NCBI RefSeq assembly: GCF_004341515.1
Contig: NZ_SLZF01000006.1
Coordinates: 248,001-312,000 of the forward strand
Origin: Allobosea sp. BK604
GTDB taxonomy: Bacteria > Pseudomonadota > Alphaproteobacteria > Rhizobiales > Beijerinckiaceae
Length of the DNA stretch: 64,000 nt
Reading direction: 5' to 3'
Part shown: positions 25,902-34,603 of the stretch, piece by piece
Position numbering within the stretch: the first letter of the stretch is position 1
Layout: each line of letters opens with the position of its first letter
The notes under the pieces: model-generated
Seen by the model: the letters and a program-made list of their open reading frames with translations, nothing else
Database searches by the model: none
What the model was told of the DNA's origin: nothing
Position numbers and translations under genes: made by a program

Positions 25902-26804
25902 TTGGCCAGCGCAGCCCAGAACCGCCGCGGAATCATCGCGATGCTGATCGCGATGACGCTCTTCGTCGGCAACGACACGCTGATGAAGCTCGCGCGCGAG
26001 GTCTATCCCGCGGGCCAGGCGATCGCACTCAGGGCGATCTTCGCCATCAGCGCCGGCCTCGCCCTGGTCTTCATCTTCGGCGAGGCGCGCAAGATCGGCA
26101 TGGCGCTGAAGCCGATCGTGCTGCTGCGCGGCGTGATCGAGGCCATGGTGGCGCTGACCTTCATCTGGGCGCTGGCCGGGCTGCCGCTCGGCGACATCAC
26201 CGCGATCCTGATGGCGTCTCCGCTGATCATCGTCGTGATCGCAGTCGTGCTGAAGATCGAGCGCGTCGGCTGGCGCCGGGCGGCGGCGCTGGTGGTCGGC
26301 TTCGTCGGCGTGCTGATCGTGATCAGGCCGGCGCCGGAAAGCTTCAACGCAGCCGCCATCCTCGCCCTGATCAGCGCCGTTCTGGTCGCGGCGCGCGACC
26401 TGATGACCCGCAAGATCGGCAGCGACGTGCCCTCCACCGTGGTCTCGCTGACGACCACTGTCATCGTCGCCGCGACCTCGCTCGGCGTCGGCCTGTTCGA
26501 GAGCTGGCAGCCGGCCTGGCGGGTCGAGACCGCCTATCTCGCGGTCGCGGCGGTGCTGGTCACGCTTGGCAGCCTCCTGATCGTCATCGCCTTCCGCGAC
26601 ACCGATGTCGGCATCGTCTCGGGCTATCGCTATTCCGTCGTCGTCATCGCCGTGCTGATCGGCTACCTGGTCTGGGGCGACATCCCTGCCCCCTCGGCCG
26701 CGTTCGGCATCGCGCTGATCGTCGGCAGCGGGCTCTACACACTGCACCGGGCGCGCGTGCGGCCGGATTCCAAGCTCAAGCTCGAAAGCGGCCCGACACC
26801 ATGA
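25902..26804 (+). CDS. DMT-family (EamA) transporter
   Basis: 300 residues starting at TTG 25902, with AGGA about eight bases upstream. There are about 10 membrane helices arranged as two EamA repeats: the first includes LVFIFGEARKIGMAL and LTFIWALAGLPLGD, the second PSTVVSLTTTVIVAATS and SGYRYSVVVIAVLIGYLVWGD. These proteins export metabolites or exchange amino acids. Its stop overlaps the following MFS gene start (ATGA), so the two transporters are translated together, probably in one unit with solA. Confidence 0.87.
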   Translation: MASAAQNRRGIIAMLIAMTLFVGNDTLMKLAREVYPAGQAIALRAIFAISAGLALVFIFGEARKIGMALKPIVLLRGVIEAMVALTFIWALAGLPLGDITAILMASPLIIVVIAVVLKIERVGWRRAAALVVGFVGVLIVIRPAPESFNAAAILALISAVLVAARDLMTRKIGSDVPSTVVSLTTTVIVAATSLGVGLFESWQPAWRVETAYLAVAAVLVTLGSLLIVIAFRDTDVGIVSGYRYSVVVIAVLIGYLVWGDIPAPSAAFGIALIVGSGLYTLHRARVRPDSKLKLESGPTP

Positions 26805-27991
26805 CCGCCAAGGCGGCAGCGGCCAGGCCGACGCTGCTGGTGCTGGTCGCGATCTCGACCCTGCAGCCGATCGCGCTCAACCTGCTGGCGCCCGCGACAC
26901 CGGCGCTCGCGCGCGCCTTCGGCGCGAGCTACGCGACGATCCAGCTCACGCTGACGCTGTTCCTCGTCGCGGTGGCGCTGACCCAGCTCATCATCGGCCC
27001 GCTCTCGGACCGGTTCGGCCGGCGTCCCTGCGTCACGCTCGGCATCGTGGTCTTCGTGCTCGGCTCGTTGCTCGGCGCGCTGTCGCAATCCACAGCCGTG
27101 CTTCTGACCGCACGCGTGCTGGAGGGCGCCGGCTCGGGCATCGCCTTCGCGCTGGCGCGCGCCATCATCAGGGACACGGCGAGCAAGGACCAGGCGGCGA
27201 GCCAGATCGCCAGCGTCACCATGGTCATGGTCGTGGCGCCGATGATCTCGCCCTATCTCGGCGGCCATATCGAGACCTGGTTCGGCTGGCGCGCGATCTT
27301 CTGGACGATGACCTGCTTCGGCACGGCCGTGCTGCTGCTCGCCACGTTCAAGCTGCCGGAGACGGCGCCGAGCGTCGGGATCCGGACGTCGCTCTTCGGC
27401 ATCTTCCGCGCCTTTCCGGCGCTGATCGGAGATCGCGGCTTCCTCGTCAACGTCGTGTCGGTGACGATGACCTCCGGCGCCTTCTTCGCGTTCGTCGCGG
27501 CGGCGCCCTATATCGTCGTCGAGGTGATGGGCCGCGGCTCGGATGTCTACGGCGCCTATTTCGTCCTGAACGCCCTGGGCTACATGCTCGGCAACTTCTT
27601 CATGTCGCGGCGGGTCGTGCGCTACGGCACGGCGCGCATGGTGCGGATCGGGCTGATCATCTCCTTCGCGGCAATGAGCGCCGGGATCGCGTTCTCGTTC
27701 AGCCCTTGGTGGACGCCGCTGACGCTGTTCGTACCGCTCGCCTTCAGCGCGCTCGGCAATGGCCTGACCATTCCCGGCTCGACCGCCGCCGCGCTCTCGG
27801 CCAAGCCCGAGCTCGCCGGCTCGGCCGCGGGATTGATGGGCGCGATCCAGCTCGGCCTGAGCGCGCTCGCGACCGTGATCATCAGCCGGCTGGTGACGCT
27901 ATGGCCGCAGGCGCTGATCCTGATGATGTGGGCGATGACCGGGGCCGGCCTTTATTGCCTGCGCTTCAACAGGTTCAAGCGCGGCGGCTGA
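26801..27991 (+). CDS. Bcr/CflA-family MFS multidrug efflux transporter
   Basis: 396 residues with about 12 membrane helices. The A-motif GPLSDRFGRRPCVTLG lies in loop 2-3, as in Bcr/CflA, and ARVLEGAGSGIAFALARAII follows in helix 4-5, typical of drug:proton antiporters (motif C region). The ATG at 26801 overlaps the stop of the DMT gene. A longer open frame begins at 25619 but only the last 396 codons have protein character. The substrate is unknown. Confidence 0.9.
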   Translation: MTAKAAAARPTLLVLVAISTLQPIALNLLAPATPALARAFGASYATIQLTLTLFLVAVALTQLIIGPLSDRFGRRPCVTLGIVVFVLGSLLGALSQSTAVLLTARVLEGAGSGIAFALARAIIRDTASKDQAASQIASVTMVMVVAPMISPYLGGHIETWFGWRAIFWTMTCFGTAVLLLATFKLPETAPSVGIRTSLFGIFRAFPALIGDRGFLVNVVSVTMTSGAFFAFVAAAPYIVVEVMGRGSDVYGAYFVLNALGYMLGNFFMSRRVVRYGTARMVRIGLIISFAAMSAGIAFSFSPWWTPLTLFVPLAFSALGNGLTIPGSTAAALSAKPELAGSAAGLMGAIQLGLSALATVIISRLVTLWPQALILMMWAMTGAGLYCLRFNRFKRGG

Positions 27992-28004
27992 TCCGGGCCC
28001 TGTC

Positions 28005-28107
28005 AGAGCATTTCCGCGCTTCCACGAATCGCTAAAATTCTCTAACCTTTTGTTTTAACGCATTTTCTTTACGCGAACCGGTATCCACTTCGCTCGAAAA
28101 TGCTCTA
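28005..28107. repeat. Family A repeat (copy 4)
   Basis: Full-length copy from AGAGCATTTCCGCG to CGAAAATGCTCTA, located between convergent genes. Its last three bases (28105-28107) are the TAG stop of the minus-strand porin-like gene. Confidence 0.88.
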
Positions 28108-28515
28108 GCGATAGAAGCCGCCCTCGTAGCGATCGCGGTTGAGCTTGCCGACCTCGCCCCCGCCGACGAAGACGGCGCGCATCTCGCCAAGCCCGGTATT
28201 GCCGCGGGCCTCGACATAGCCGTCAGCCCGGGCGGCGGAGCCGTAGGACGAGCCACGCGTGCTGTAGGAGCGCTTGCCGAACTCGGCCCGCACCTGACCG
28301 CCGGCGCGCACGCAGAGCGTCGAGCCCTCGACCTTGACGAAGCCCGGCCCGTATTCCGGGCAGGCGCGCGCGGGCGCATGGGCCTTGGCAGAGGGAAGCC
28401 GGCTCTTCGCGGTCGGCTCGCCGCCACGGCCCGGAATGGGCTCGCCGATCGACTGCGCGGCTGCGGGCGCGGCGACGGCAAGCGTGGCGAGCAGGCAGAG
28501 GGCGAAGCGCGGCAT
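28105..28515 (-). CDS. Porin-like small secreted protein (truncated Porin_2-type N-terminus)
   Basis: 136 residues with a signal peptide (MPRFALCLLATLAVAAPAAAQ). The segment ACPEYGPGFVKVEGSTLCVR followed by GGQVRAEF resembles the N-terminal signature of Rhizobiales outer-membrane porins (GxGF-x-x-x-PG-x-x-TC-x-R-x-GG-x-VRAE), including the two cysteines, but the protein stops after one or two strands where a porin would have about 16. It may be a porin remnant or a small single-domain relative. Starts at 28524 and 28530 are also possible; 28515 has GAGGA eight bases upstream. Confidence 0.65.
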   Translation of the reverse strand: MPRFALCLLATLAVAAPAAAQSIGEPIPGRGGEPTAKSRLPSAKAHAPARACPEYGPGFVKVEGSTLCVRAGGQVRAEFGKRSYSTRGSSYGSAARADGYVEARGNTGLGEMRAVFVGGGEVGKLNRDRYEGGFYR

Positions 28516-28614
28516 CGGGGACATCCTCATGTCGAAGCAGTTCGGCACATCGTCATCATGCCGCTAAATCACAAGCACGGCAAAGCGATGGCCGCAGCAA
28601 TGTGATCGCCCATG

Positions 28615-28643
28615 AAAAACCCCGGCCTTGCGGCCGGGGTTTT
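28615..28643 (-). terminator. Terminator downstream of TRAP binding protein 1
   Basis: Stem CCCCGGCC (28620-28627) with GGCCGGGG (28632-28639) around TTGC, flanked by an A run on one side and TTTT on the other, so it can act on either strand. It mainly serves the minus-strand gene ending at 28675. Confidence 0.8.
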
Positions 28644-28674
28644 CGAGTTGGCCGGAACCCGGCGATCGCTCTTT

Positions 28675-29772
28675 TCAGAGCTGATTGGCCGCGCGAGCGC
28701 GGATCAGGAAATTGTCGAAGGAATATTCGGCGATCTGGAACCAGAGATATTCGTCGCCGCGGAAGGCCGACATCGCCTCGTAGATCTTCTTGAAGTCGGG
28801 GTTCTTGGCGCTGGTCTCGGCATAGACCTCCCTCGATGATTTCAGGCAGGCCTCCAGGATCTCCTGCGAGAATGGGCGCAGCTGCGCGCCGCCGCCGACG
28901 AGACGCTTCAACGCCGCCGGGTTGCGGGCATCGTATTTCGCGGTCATGTCGACATTGGCGAGGCCGGCAGCCGTGGTCAGGATCGACTTGTAGACCTTCG
29001 GCAGCCCTTCCCATTTCGCCGTGTTGATGAAGAAGTGCAGCGCCGCACCGCCCTCCCACCAGCCGGGATAATAGTAATAGGGCGCGACCTTGTTGAAGCC
29101 GAGCTTCTCGTCATCGGCCGGCCCGACCCATTCGGCAGCGTCGATCGTGCCCTTTTCCAGCGCCGGATAGATGTCGCCGCCGCCGATCTGCTGCGGCACG
29201 ACGCCGAGCTTGCTCATCACCTGGCCGGCGAAGCCGCCGATACGCATCTTGACGCCCTGGAGATCGGCGGCCGTCTTGATCTCCTTGCGGAACCAGCCGC
29301 CCATCTGGCAGCCGGTATTGCCGCCGGGAAGCGCGTAGATGTTATGCTTCTTGTAGAATTCGTTGAGCAGGTCCATGCCGCCGCCATGGTAGAACCAGGC
29401 GTTCTGCTGGCGGGTATTGAGGCCGAACGGCACAGCCGTGCCGAATGCGAAGGTCGGATCCTTGCCGACATAGTAATAGGACGCGGTGTGGCACATCTCG
29501 ACGGTGCCGTTGGTGACCGCGTCCGAAGCCTGCAGCGCCGGCACGATCTCGCCGGCAGCGAAGACCTGGATCTGGAACTTGCCGTCGGTCGCTTCGGAGA
29601 CGGCCTTGGAGAGCACTTCCGAGGCGCCGTAGATCGTGTCGAGCGATTTCGGGAAAGAAGAGGTGACGCGCCACTTCACCTCCGGATAGCTTTGCGCGAT
29701 GGCCGGGCTCGCAATGATCCCCGCGGCAGCGGCACCTGTGCCGGCCACCTTCAAGAATTGACGACGCTTCAT
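28675..29772 (-). CDS. TRAP transporter substrate-binding protein, TakP-like (2-oxoacid binding), copy 1
   Basis: 365 residues from ATG 29772 with GGGAGGGG upstream. A twin-arginine-type signal, MKRRQFLKVAGTGAAAAG, precedes the DctP fold. The segments SSFPKSLDTIYG, GKFQIQVFAAGE, GGNTGCQMGGWFRKEI, DIYPALEKGTIDAAEWVGP and VAPYYYYPGWWEGG closely follow the 2-oxoacid-binding protein TakP of Rhodobacter as I recall it. It should capture a 2-oxo acid (pyruvate class), possibly with a sodium ion, for a TRAP permease. No membrane subunits are encoded nearby. About two thirds of residues match the tandem neighbour. Confidence 0.9.
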   Translation of the reverse strand: MKRRQFLKVAGTGAAAAGIIASPAIAQSYPEVKWRVTSSFPKSLDTIYGASEVLSKAVSEATDGKFQIQVFAAGEIVPALQASDAVTNGTVEMCHTASYYYVGKDPTFAFGTAVPFGLNTRQQNAWFYHGGGMDLLNEFYKKHNIYALPGGNTGCQMGGWFRKEIKTAADLQGVKMRIGGFAGQVMSKLGVVPQQIGGGDIYPALEKGTIDAAEWVGPADDEKLGFNKVAPYYYYPGWWEGGAALHFFINTAKWEGLPKVYKSILTTAAGLANVDMTAKYDARNPAALKRLVGGGAQLRPFSQEILEACLKSSREVYAETSAKNPDFKKIYEAMSAFRGDEYLWFQIAEYSFDNFLIRARAANQL

Positions 29773-29960
29773 TGGACAGCCCCTCCCAGAGCTGATGGCG
29801 CGCCGGTTGATCCGGCTTTGCGCCTCCCCGCTCGCAAGCAAAGCAGGTCTTTCACGCCACGCAAGAGAAAATGCATGGCACCTATGCAAAATTCGCAAGT
29901 TTTAAGACTTAAGGCTTAGCCGGCGAGGCAATTTTGCGCGTATCCAGGCCGACGGCCGGC

Positions 29961-29994
29961 AAAAAAGAAAAAAGCCCGGCTCGCGCCGGGCTTT
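29961..29994 (-). terminator. Terminator between the two TRAP binding protein genes
   Basis: Stem AAAGCCCGGC (29971-29980) with GCCGGGCTTT (29985-29994) around TCGC; on the minus strand it is followed by a long T-rich run. It ends the transcript of the upstream TRAP gene, so the two copies are separate units. Confidence 0.85.
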
Positions 29995-30037
29995 TCGGAT
30001 GTCTGGTTCGGCGCGGACGCGCCGAAATGCTCTCGAC

Positions 30038-31123
30038 TCAGCGGGCGCGCGTGCGCACCTGGAAGACGTCGAAGGTGAGCTCGGCGACCTGCCACCAGAG
30101 GTACTGGTCGGCGCGGAACGCGGCCATCGCATCGATCGCCTTCTTGAAATCGGGGTTCTTGGCCGAGATCTCGCCATAGAGCTCGTTCGAGGCCTTGAGG
30201 CAGGCTTCCATCACGTCCTGCGGGAAGGGACGCAGCTGCGTGCCGGCGCCGACGAGGCGCTTCAGCGCGGCCGGGTTCTGCACGTCGTATTTCGCCGCCA
30301 TCTGGGTGTTGGCATAGGTGCAGGCGGCGGTCAGCGCAGCCTGATAGGCCTTCGGCAGCGAATTCCACTTCTCGAGATTGACGAAGGCGTGGACGGCCGG
30401 ACCACCTTCCCAGAAGCCGGGATAGTAGTAGTACGGGGCGACCTTGGCGAAGCCGAGCTTCTCGTCATCGTAGGGGCCGACCCATTCGGCGCCGTCGATC
30501 GTGCCCTTCTCGAGCGCCGGGTAGATGTCGCCGCCGCCGAGCTGCTGCGGCACGAGGCCGAGCTTCTGCAGGACCGAGCCGGCGATGCCGCCGATGCGCA
30601 TCTTGAGGCCCTGGATGTCGGCGACCGTCTTGATCTCCTTGCGGAACCAGCCGCCCATCTGCGCGCCGGTATTGCCGCAGGGCAGGCCGTAGATGTTGAA
30701 CTTCTTGTAGAATTCGTTGAACAGGTCGTTGCCGCCGCCCTGGAACAGCCAGGCATTCTGCTGGCGGGCATTGAGGCCGAACGGGACCGAGGCCGCGATG
30801 GCGAAGGTCGGATCCTTGCCGACATAGTAATACGAGACGGTGTGCGCCATCTCGACGGTGTTGTTGCTGACCGCATCGGCCGCCTGCAGCGCCGGGACGA
30901 TCTCGCCGGCCGCGAAGACCTGGATCTGGAACTTGCCGTCGGTCAGGTCGGAGACCATCTTGGCCATGACCTCGGCGCCGCCATAGATCGTATCGAGCGA
31001 CTTCGGGAAGCTGGAGGCGAGCCGCCACTTCACCTCGGGGTTGGACTGGGCCACGGCAGGCATGGCGACCGCGGAAGCGGCGGCGCCCGCCGTAGCGACC
31101 TGGATAAATTGACGGCGCTTCAT
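30038..31123 (-). CDS. TRAP transporter substrate-binding protein, TakP-like, copy 2
   Basis: 361 residues, starting MKRRQFIQVATAGAAASA (twin-arginine-type signal), with GAGGAGATG just upstream of the ATG. It has the same TakP-type core as its neighbour: SSFPKSLDTIYGG, GGWFRKEI, ALEKGTIDGAEWVGPYDDEK, KVAPYYYYPG. Differences cluster in ligand-cleft segments, for example VPFGLNARQQNAWLFQGGG against NTRQQNAWFYHGGG and CGNTGAQ against GGNTGCQ, so ligand range may differ. Each copy has its own terminator; tandem duplication followed by divergence is the simple explanation. Confidence 0.9.
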   Translation of the reverse strand: MKRRQFIQVATAGAAASAVAMPAVAQSNPEVKWRLASSFPKSLDTIYGGAEVMAKMVSDLTDGKFQIQVFAAGEIVPALQAADAVSNNTVEMAHTVSYYYVGKDPTFAIAASVPFGLNARQQNAWLFQGGGNDLFNEFYKKFNIYGLPCGNTGAQMGGWFRKEIKTVADIQGLKMRIGGIAGSVLQKLGLVPQQLGGGDIYPALEKGTIDGAEWVGPYDDEKLGFAKVAPYYYYPGFWEGGPAVHAFVNLEKWNSLPKAYQAALTAACTYANTQMAAKYDVQNPAALKRLVGAGTQLRPFPQDVMEACLKASNELYGEISAKNPDFKKAIDAMAAFRADQYLWWQVAELTFDVFQVRTRAR

Positions 31124-31568
31124 GAAGGCATCTCCTCAGCTTCTGGCAGGACCAAGCGCAGACGGGTTCGTCCCGTCCTGCGGCATGTCAGGACAATGGT
31201 GATGGGTTTTGACGGTCAGCAAGGGCCGGTGGCGTTGTTCTTTCGTTGCAACGCGTTGGAGCATGCTCCGCAAAAGTGGTTCCCACGTTTGCGAGCCAGA
31301 ACATGCTCGAAAGATATACTTGGCGCGAATTCTGATCGTTCGGCCGAAATCCGGCCGACCAGAAAGCGCGCCTCCGGCAAAGAGCGATACTTGCACAATT
31401 TGTGCGCACTTCTCCCTAGACGTCATACGACAGACGACCATAGCTCCAAGGCTCGACAATTGCGCCCGAGGCATGGCACGGCTGCAGCCGAAGCGCATGG
31501 TACTTTTCGGCGGCGCGGTCAACCTCCGCGCCCGACTCATTGGCCGAAAGACGTAAGGGAGTGGCGAG
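31124..31568. other. Divergent intergenic region with a degenerate repeat
   Basis: These 445 bases separate the second TRAP gene and the agmatinase gene. They contain a repeat-like dyad (31259-31308) and short open frames on both strands without coding character. Composition from about 31310 to 31450 is less GC-rich, as expected for promoters. Confidence 0.5.
31259..31308. repeat. Short dyad repeat with GAGCAT/ATGCTC ends
   Basis: GAGCAT at 31259-31264 is inverted at 31303-31308 (ATGCTC), enclosing GCAAAAGTGGTTCCCACGTT. The end bases are shared with family A and the CAAAAGTGG core with family B repeats, so it may be a related element. Confidence 0.45.
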
Positions 31569-32621
31569 ATGGATCAGGAGAAGCTGGCGAAGCTGAGGGC
31601 GCGCTATGCCGATGCGAGCGGCGCCGACATCCATGATCCGCGCTTCGCCAAGGTCGCGGCCGACCAGTTCAAGGGCGACAAGCGCAAATGGCCCTTCGCC
31701 GATGTCGCGACCTTCATCAACGCGCCCTACCGGCCGGACGCGCTGAGCCAGCCGGATCTCGGCGAGCTCGACGTCGCGATCATCGGCCTGCCGATGGATC
31801 TCGGCGTGACCAACCGGGCCGGCACCCGGCTCGGGCCGCGCGCGGTGCGCGCCGTCGAGCGCATGGGGCCGATGGACCATGTCAACGGCACCGCGCCCTT
31901 CGGCATGATCAAGGCGGCCGATATCGGCGACGTGCCGTTCCGCTCGCGCTATTCGCTGGAGAGCTGCCACGAGGATATCGAGGCGACCTTCAAGACGATC
32001 GTGAAGGCCGGCGTCTCGACGCTCGCGGTCGGCGGCGACCATTCGATCACCTATCCGATCCTGAAGGCGGTCGGCGAGAAGCGCCCGGTCGGCATGGTGC
32101 ATATCGACGCCCATTGCGACACGTCCGGCCCCTATGAGGGCTCGAAATTCCACCATGGCGGGCCGTTCCGGCAGGCCGTGCTCGACGGCGTGCTCGATCC
32201 CGAGCGCGTCGTGCAGATCGGCATCCGTGGCGGCGCCGAATATCTCTGGGAGTTCTCCTACGAGTCCGGGATGACCGTGATCCATGCCGACGAGGTCGAC
32301 CGGATGGGGCTCGACAAGGTCATCGCCAAGGCGCTGTCGGTGATCGGCGACGGGCCGACCTATGTCTCCTTCGACGTCGACTCGCTCGACCCGGCCTTCG
32401 CGCCGGGCACCGGCACGCCCGAGGTCGGCGGGCTGACGCCGCGCGAGGCGCTCGCCATCCTGCGCGGGCTGAAGGGCCGCGACATCGTCGCCGCCGACGT
32501 GGTCGAGGTCGCGCCGCAATATGACGCCACGTCGAACACCGCCCAATGCGCGGCGCAGGTGCTGTTCACCGAGCTGTGCCTGATCGCCGAGGCGCGCGCC
32601 GCCGGCAAGGGCAGGCCGTGA
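31569..32621 (+). CDS. speB: Agmatinase-family ureohydrolase
   Basis: 350 residues. Manganese-binding motifs of the arginase fold are complete: GGDHS near residues 156-160, DAHCD near 179-183 and SFDVDSLDPAFAPGTGTPE near 269-287. It hydrolyses a guanidino compound to urea and an amine. Agmatinase is the default call, but guanidinobutyrase and guanidinopropionase share these motifs, and the ~40-residue N-terminal extension fits those too. The next gene, an Lrp regulator, overlaps its stop by GTGA, so its inducer may be the substrate or an amino acid product. Confidence 0.87.
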   Translation: MDQEKLAKLRARYADASGADIHDPRFAKVAADQFKGDKRKWPFADVATFINAPYRPDALSQPDLGELDVAIIGLPMDLGVTNRAGTRLGPRAVRAVERMGPMDHVNGTAPFGMIKAADIGDVPFRSRYSLESCHEDIEATFKTIVKAGVSTLAVGGDHSITYPILKAVGEKRPVGMVHIDAHCDTSGPYEGSKFHHGGPFRQAVLDGVLDPERVVQIGIRGGAEYLWEFSYESGMTVIHADEVDRMGLDKVIAKALSVIGDGPTYVSFDVDSLDPAFAPGTGTPEVGGLTPREALAILRGLKGRDIVAADVVEVAPQYDATSNTAQCAAQVLFTELCLIAEARAAGKGRP

Positions 32622-33103
32622 GGCGCAAGCCGCTCAGCCTCGACGCGATCGACCGCAGGATCATCGCGATCCTGCGCGAGGAGGGCCGGATCACCAACCA
32701 GGCTTTGTCGGAGCGGGTCGGCCTCTCCGCCCGCCCCTGCCTGGAGCGCGTGCGCAAGCTCGAAGCCTCCGGCCTGATCCTCGGCTATGGCGCGCGGCTC
32801 GCGCCGGAGCTCGCCGGCCACGCCATCGTCGCCTTCGCGCAGATCTCGCTGCGCGACCATTCGGTCGGACGGCGCGAGAGGGTCGAGAAGGTGCTGAAGG
32901 CCGCGCCTGACGTCGCCGAGGTCCAGGTCGTTAGCGGCGAGGCCGATTATCTCGCCCGCATCGTCGCCAGCTCGCTGGCGGAATACGAGGAGCTGACCGG
33001 CGCCTGGCTCGCCGACCCGCAGCTCGGCATCGCCAAGATCAGCACGACCTTCGCGCTCAAGGCGCTGAAGGAGTTCGAGGGTTATCCGCTGGCGGAGGAG
33101 TAG
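32618..33103 (+). CDS. Lrp/AsnC-family transcriptional regulator
   Basis: 161 residues from a GTG that overlaps the agmatinase stop (GTGA). The N-terminal HTH reads LDAIDRRIIAILREEGRITN then LSERVGLSARPCLERVRKLE, and the rest is a RAM ligand-binding domain with QVVSGEADYLARIVA. Lrp-type proteins bind amino acids and often control the neighbouring catabolic gene; here the coupling to the ureohydrolase suggests arginine-related control. Longer in-frame starts would overlap the agmatinase gene extensively and lack protein character. Confidence 0.9.
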   Translation: MRRKPLSLDAIDRRIIAILREEGRITNQALSERVGLSARPCLERVRKLEASGLILGYGARLAPELAGHAIVAFAQISLRDHSVGRRERVEKVLKAAPDVAEVQVVSGEADYLARIVASSLAEYEELTGAWLADPQLGIAKISTTFALKALKEFEGYPLAEE

Positions 33104-33247
33104 CGAAGGCGAGCGCGTCGCGGATCGGCCACAGGATCGGCCAAGCGATCGGCTGCGAAGCCGGGAGCCCATGAATAACTATAGAATTCCAAAAGGATTT
33201 TGGACTTAAATAAGCCCTCATCTCAGCAGAAATGATCGGCCAATCCA

Positions 33248-34447
33248 GTGCAGATTCCCCTCGAAACGCCGGCCAGGATCGAACCCGCCCGCTTGGAAGA
33301 GGCGACTGAAGCGATCGCCGATGCCGCCGCCGAGCTGTCGGCGAGCTCCGCGATCCTTGGCCGTGCGCTTCATCCGCTGACAGCGGCGAACCTGTCCGGT
33401 CTCGTGCGGATCATGAACACCTATTACAGCAACCTGATCGAGGGCCACGATATCAGGCCACGCGATATCGAACGCGCGCTCGCCGGGCAGCTCGATCTCG
33501 ACGAAGGCCGCCGAAACCTGCAGCTCGAAGCTGCGGCGCATGTGCGGGTCCAGGCGGAAGTCGATCGGCTCGCCACGCTCGATGCCTTGCCGGAGCCAGC
33601 ATCCCGCGACTTCATTCTCTGGCTCCATCGCGCGTTCTACCAGGACGCGCCCGAACCCATGCTGCGCATCCGGGGAGTCGGGCGGGACATCCTCATGGAG
33701 CCTGGCCAATGGCGTTCGGAGCCGGAGCACGACGTGGAAGTCGGCAAGCATGTGCCGCCCTCCAGCGATCGGGTTCCGGACTTCATGCGGTATTTCGAAG
33801 CGCGCTACCGCTTTGTTCCGCTCGGCAAGGCGGGGCGCATCATGGCGATGGCAGCCGCGCATCATCGCCTGAACTACATCCATCCATTTCCCGATGGAAA
33901 CGGCCGGGTCAGCCGATTGATGAGCCATGCCATGGCTCAAAAAGCCGGCATCGGCGCGCATGGCCTCTGGTCCGTCTCGCGCGGCCTGGCACGGGGCCTC
34001 GAGAGTCGCGGAGAATACAAGCGCATGATGAGCCATGCCGACATGCCTCGACAGGGCGATCGCGACGGCAGAGGCAATCTGTCGGAGCGAGCGCTCAGCG
34101 AATTCGTGTTGTGGTTCCTGCGCGTTTGCCTCGACCAGGTCAGCTTCATGGCCAGCCTCTTCGAGCTTGACGCACTGGCGCGTCGATTGCGCGCCTATGT
34201 GGAGAGAAGCGAGGGTCTGAAGCCGGAAAGCGCCCGGCTTCTGGAGGAAGCCTTGATCCGCGGCGAAATCGAACGCGGCGAGGCCTCCCGCATCACCGGC
34301 CTGCCGGAACGGTCGGCGAGGCGCGTGCTCAATCAGACCATCGCGGAGGGCCTGCTGGCCTCCGCAACGCCGAAGGGCCCAGTCTCACTACGCTTTCCTG
34401 CCGCCACGCTCGAAGTTCTGTTCCCTCGCCTTTACCCGCAAACGTAA
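33248..34447 (+). CDS. Fic family protein with N-terminal inhibitory motif and C-terminal HTH
   Basis: 399 residues starting at GTG. The Fic core contains HPFPDGNGRVSR (H213), the full catalytic motif for AMP transfer to protein hydroxyl groups. An N-terminal helix carries SNLIEG (about 61-66), matching the (S/T)xxxE(G/N) inhibitory motif of class II Fic proteins, in which the glutamate blocks productive ATP binding. The C-terminal 80 residues include a winged-helix-like segment (EASRITGLPERSARRVLNQTI). The target is unknown. Composition is somewhat less biased than its neighbours, which may reflect transfer. Confidence 0.88.
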   Translation: MQIPLETPARIEPARLEEATEAIADAAAELSASSAILGRALHPLTAANLSGLVRIMNTYYSNLIEGHDIRPRDIERALAGQLDLDEGRRNLQLEAAAHVRVQAEVDRLATLDALPEPASRDFILWLHRAFYQDAPEPMLRIRGVGRDILMEPGQWRSEPEHDVEVGKHVPPSSDRVPDFMRYFEARYRFVPLGKAGRIMAMAAAHHRLNYIHPFPDGNGRVSRLMSHAMAQKAGIGAHGLWSVSRGLARGLESRGEYKRMMSHADMPRQGDRDGRGNLSERALSEFVLWFLRVCLDQVSFMASLFELDALARRLRAYVERSEGLKPESARLLEEALIRGEIERGEASRITGLPERSARRVLNQTIAEGLLASATPKGPVSLRFPAATLEVLFPRLYPQT

Positions 34448-34603
34448 GTCATCCCAGCACGTCATGCGCTGAGATCATGCCCCTTTGACTCTCGCCAAGT
34501 TGATCGTTTCCATACTTGCAGAGCGCGCATGGCGCCCTCATTGTGCAACGCAATATCGCTGCTCTCCCCGCAGCCCGATCAAGCACCACCCCGAGATCAC
34601 GCC

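Noticed and set aside
25619..26800. N-terminal extension of the Bcr/CflA frame
   Set aside because: It overlaps solA and the DMT transporter out of frame and is arginine-rich; the ATG at 26801 is the natural start.
31136..31556. Short frames on both strands between TRAP copy 2 and agmatinase
   Set aside because: No ribosome binding site, unusual amino acid composition and overlap with a repeat; treated as intergenic.
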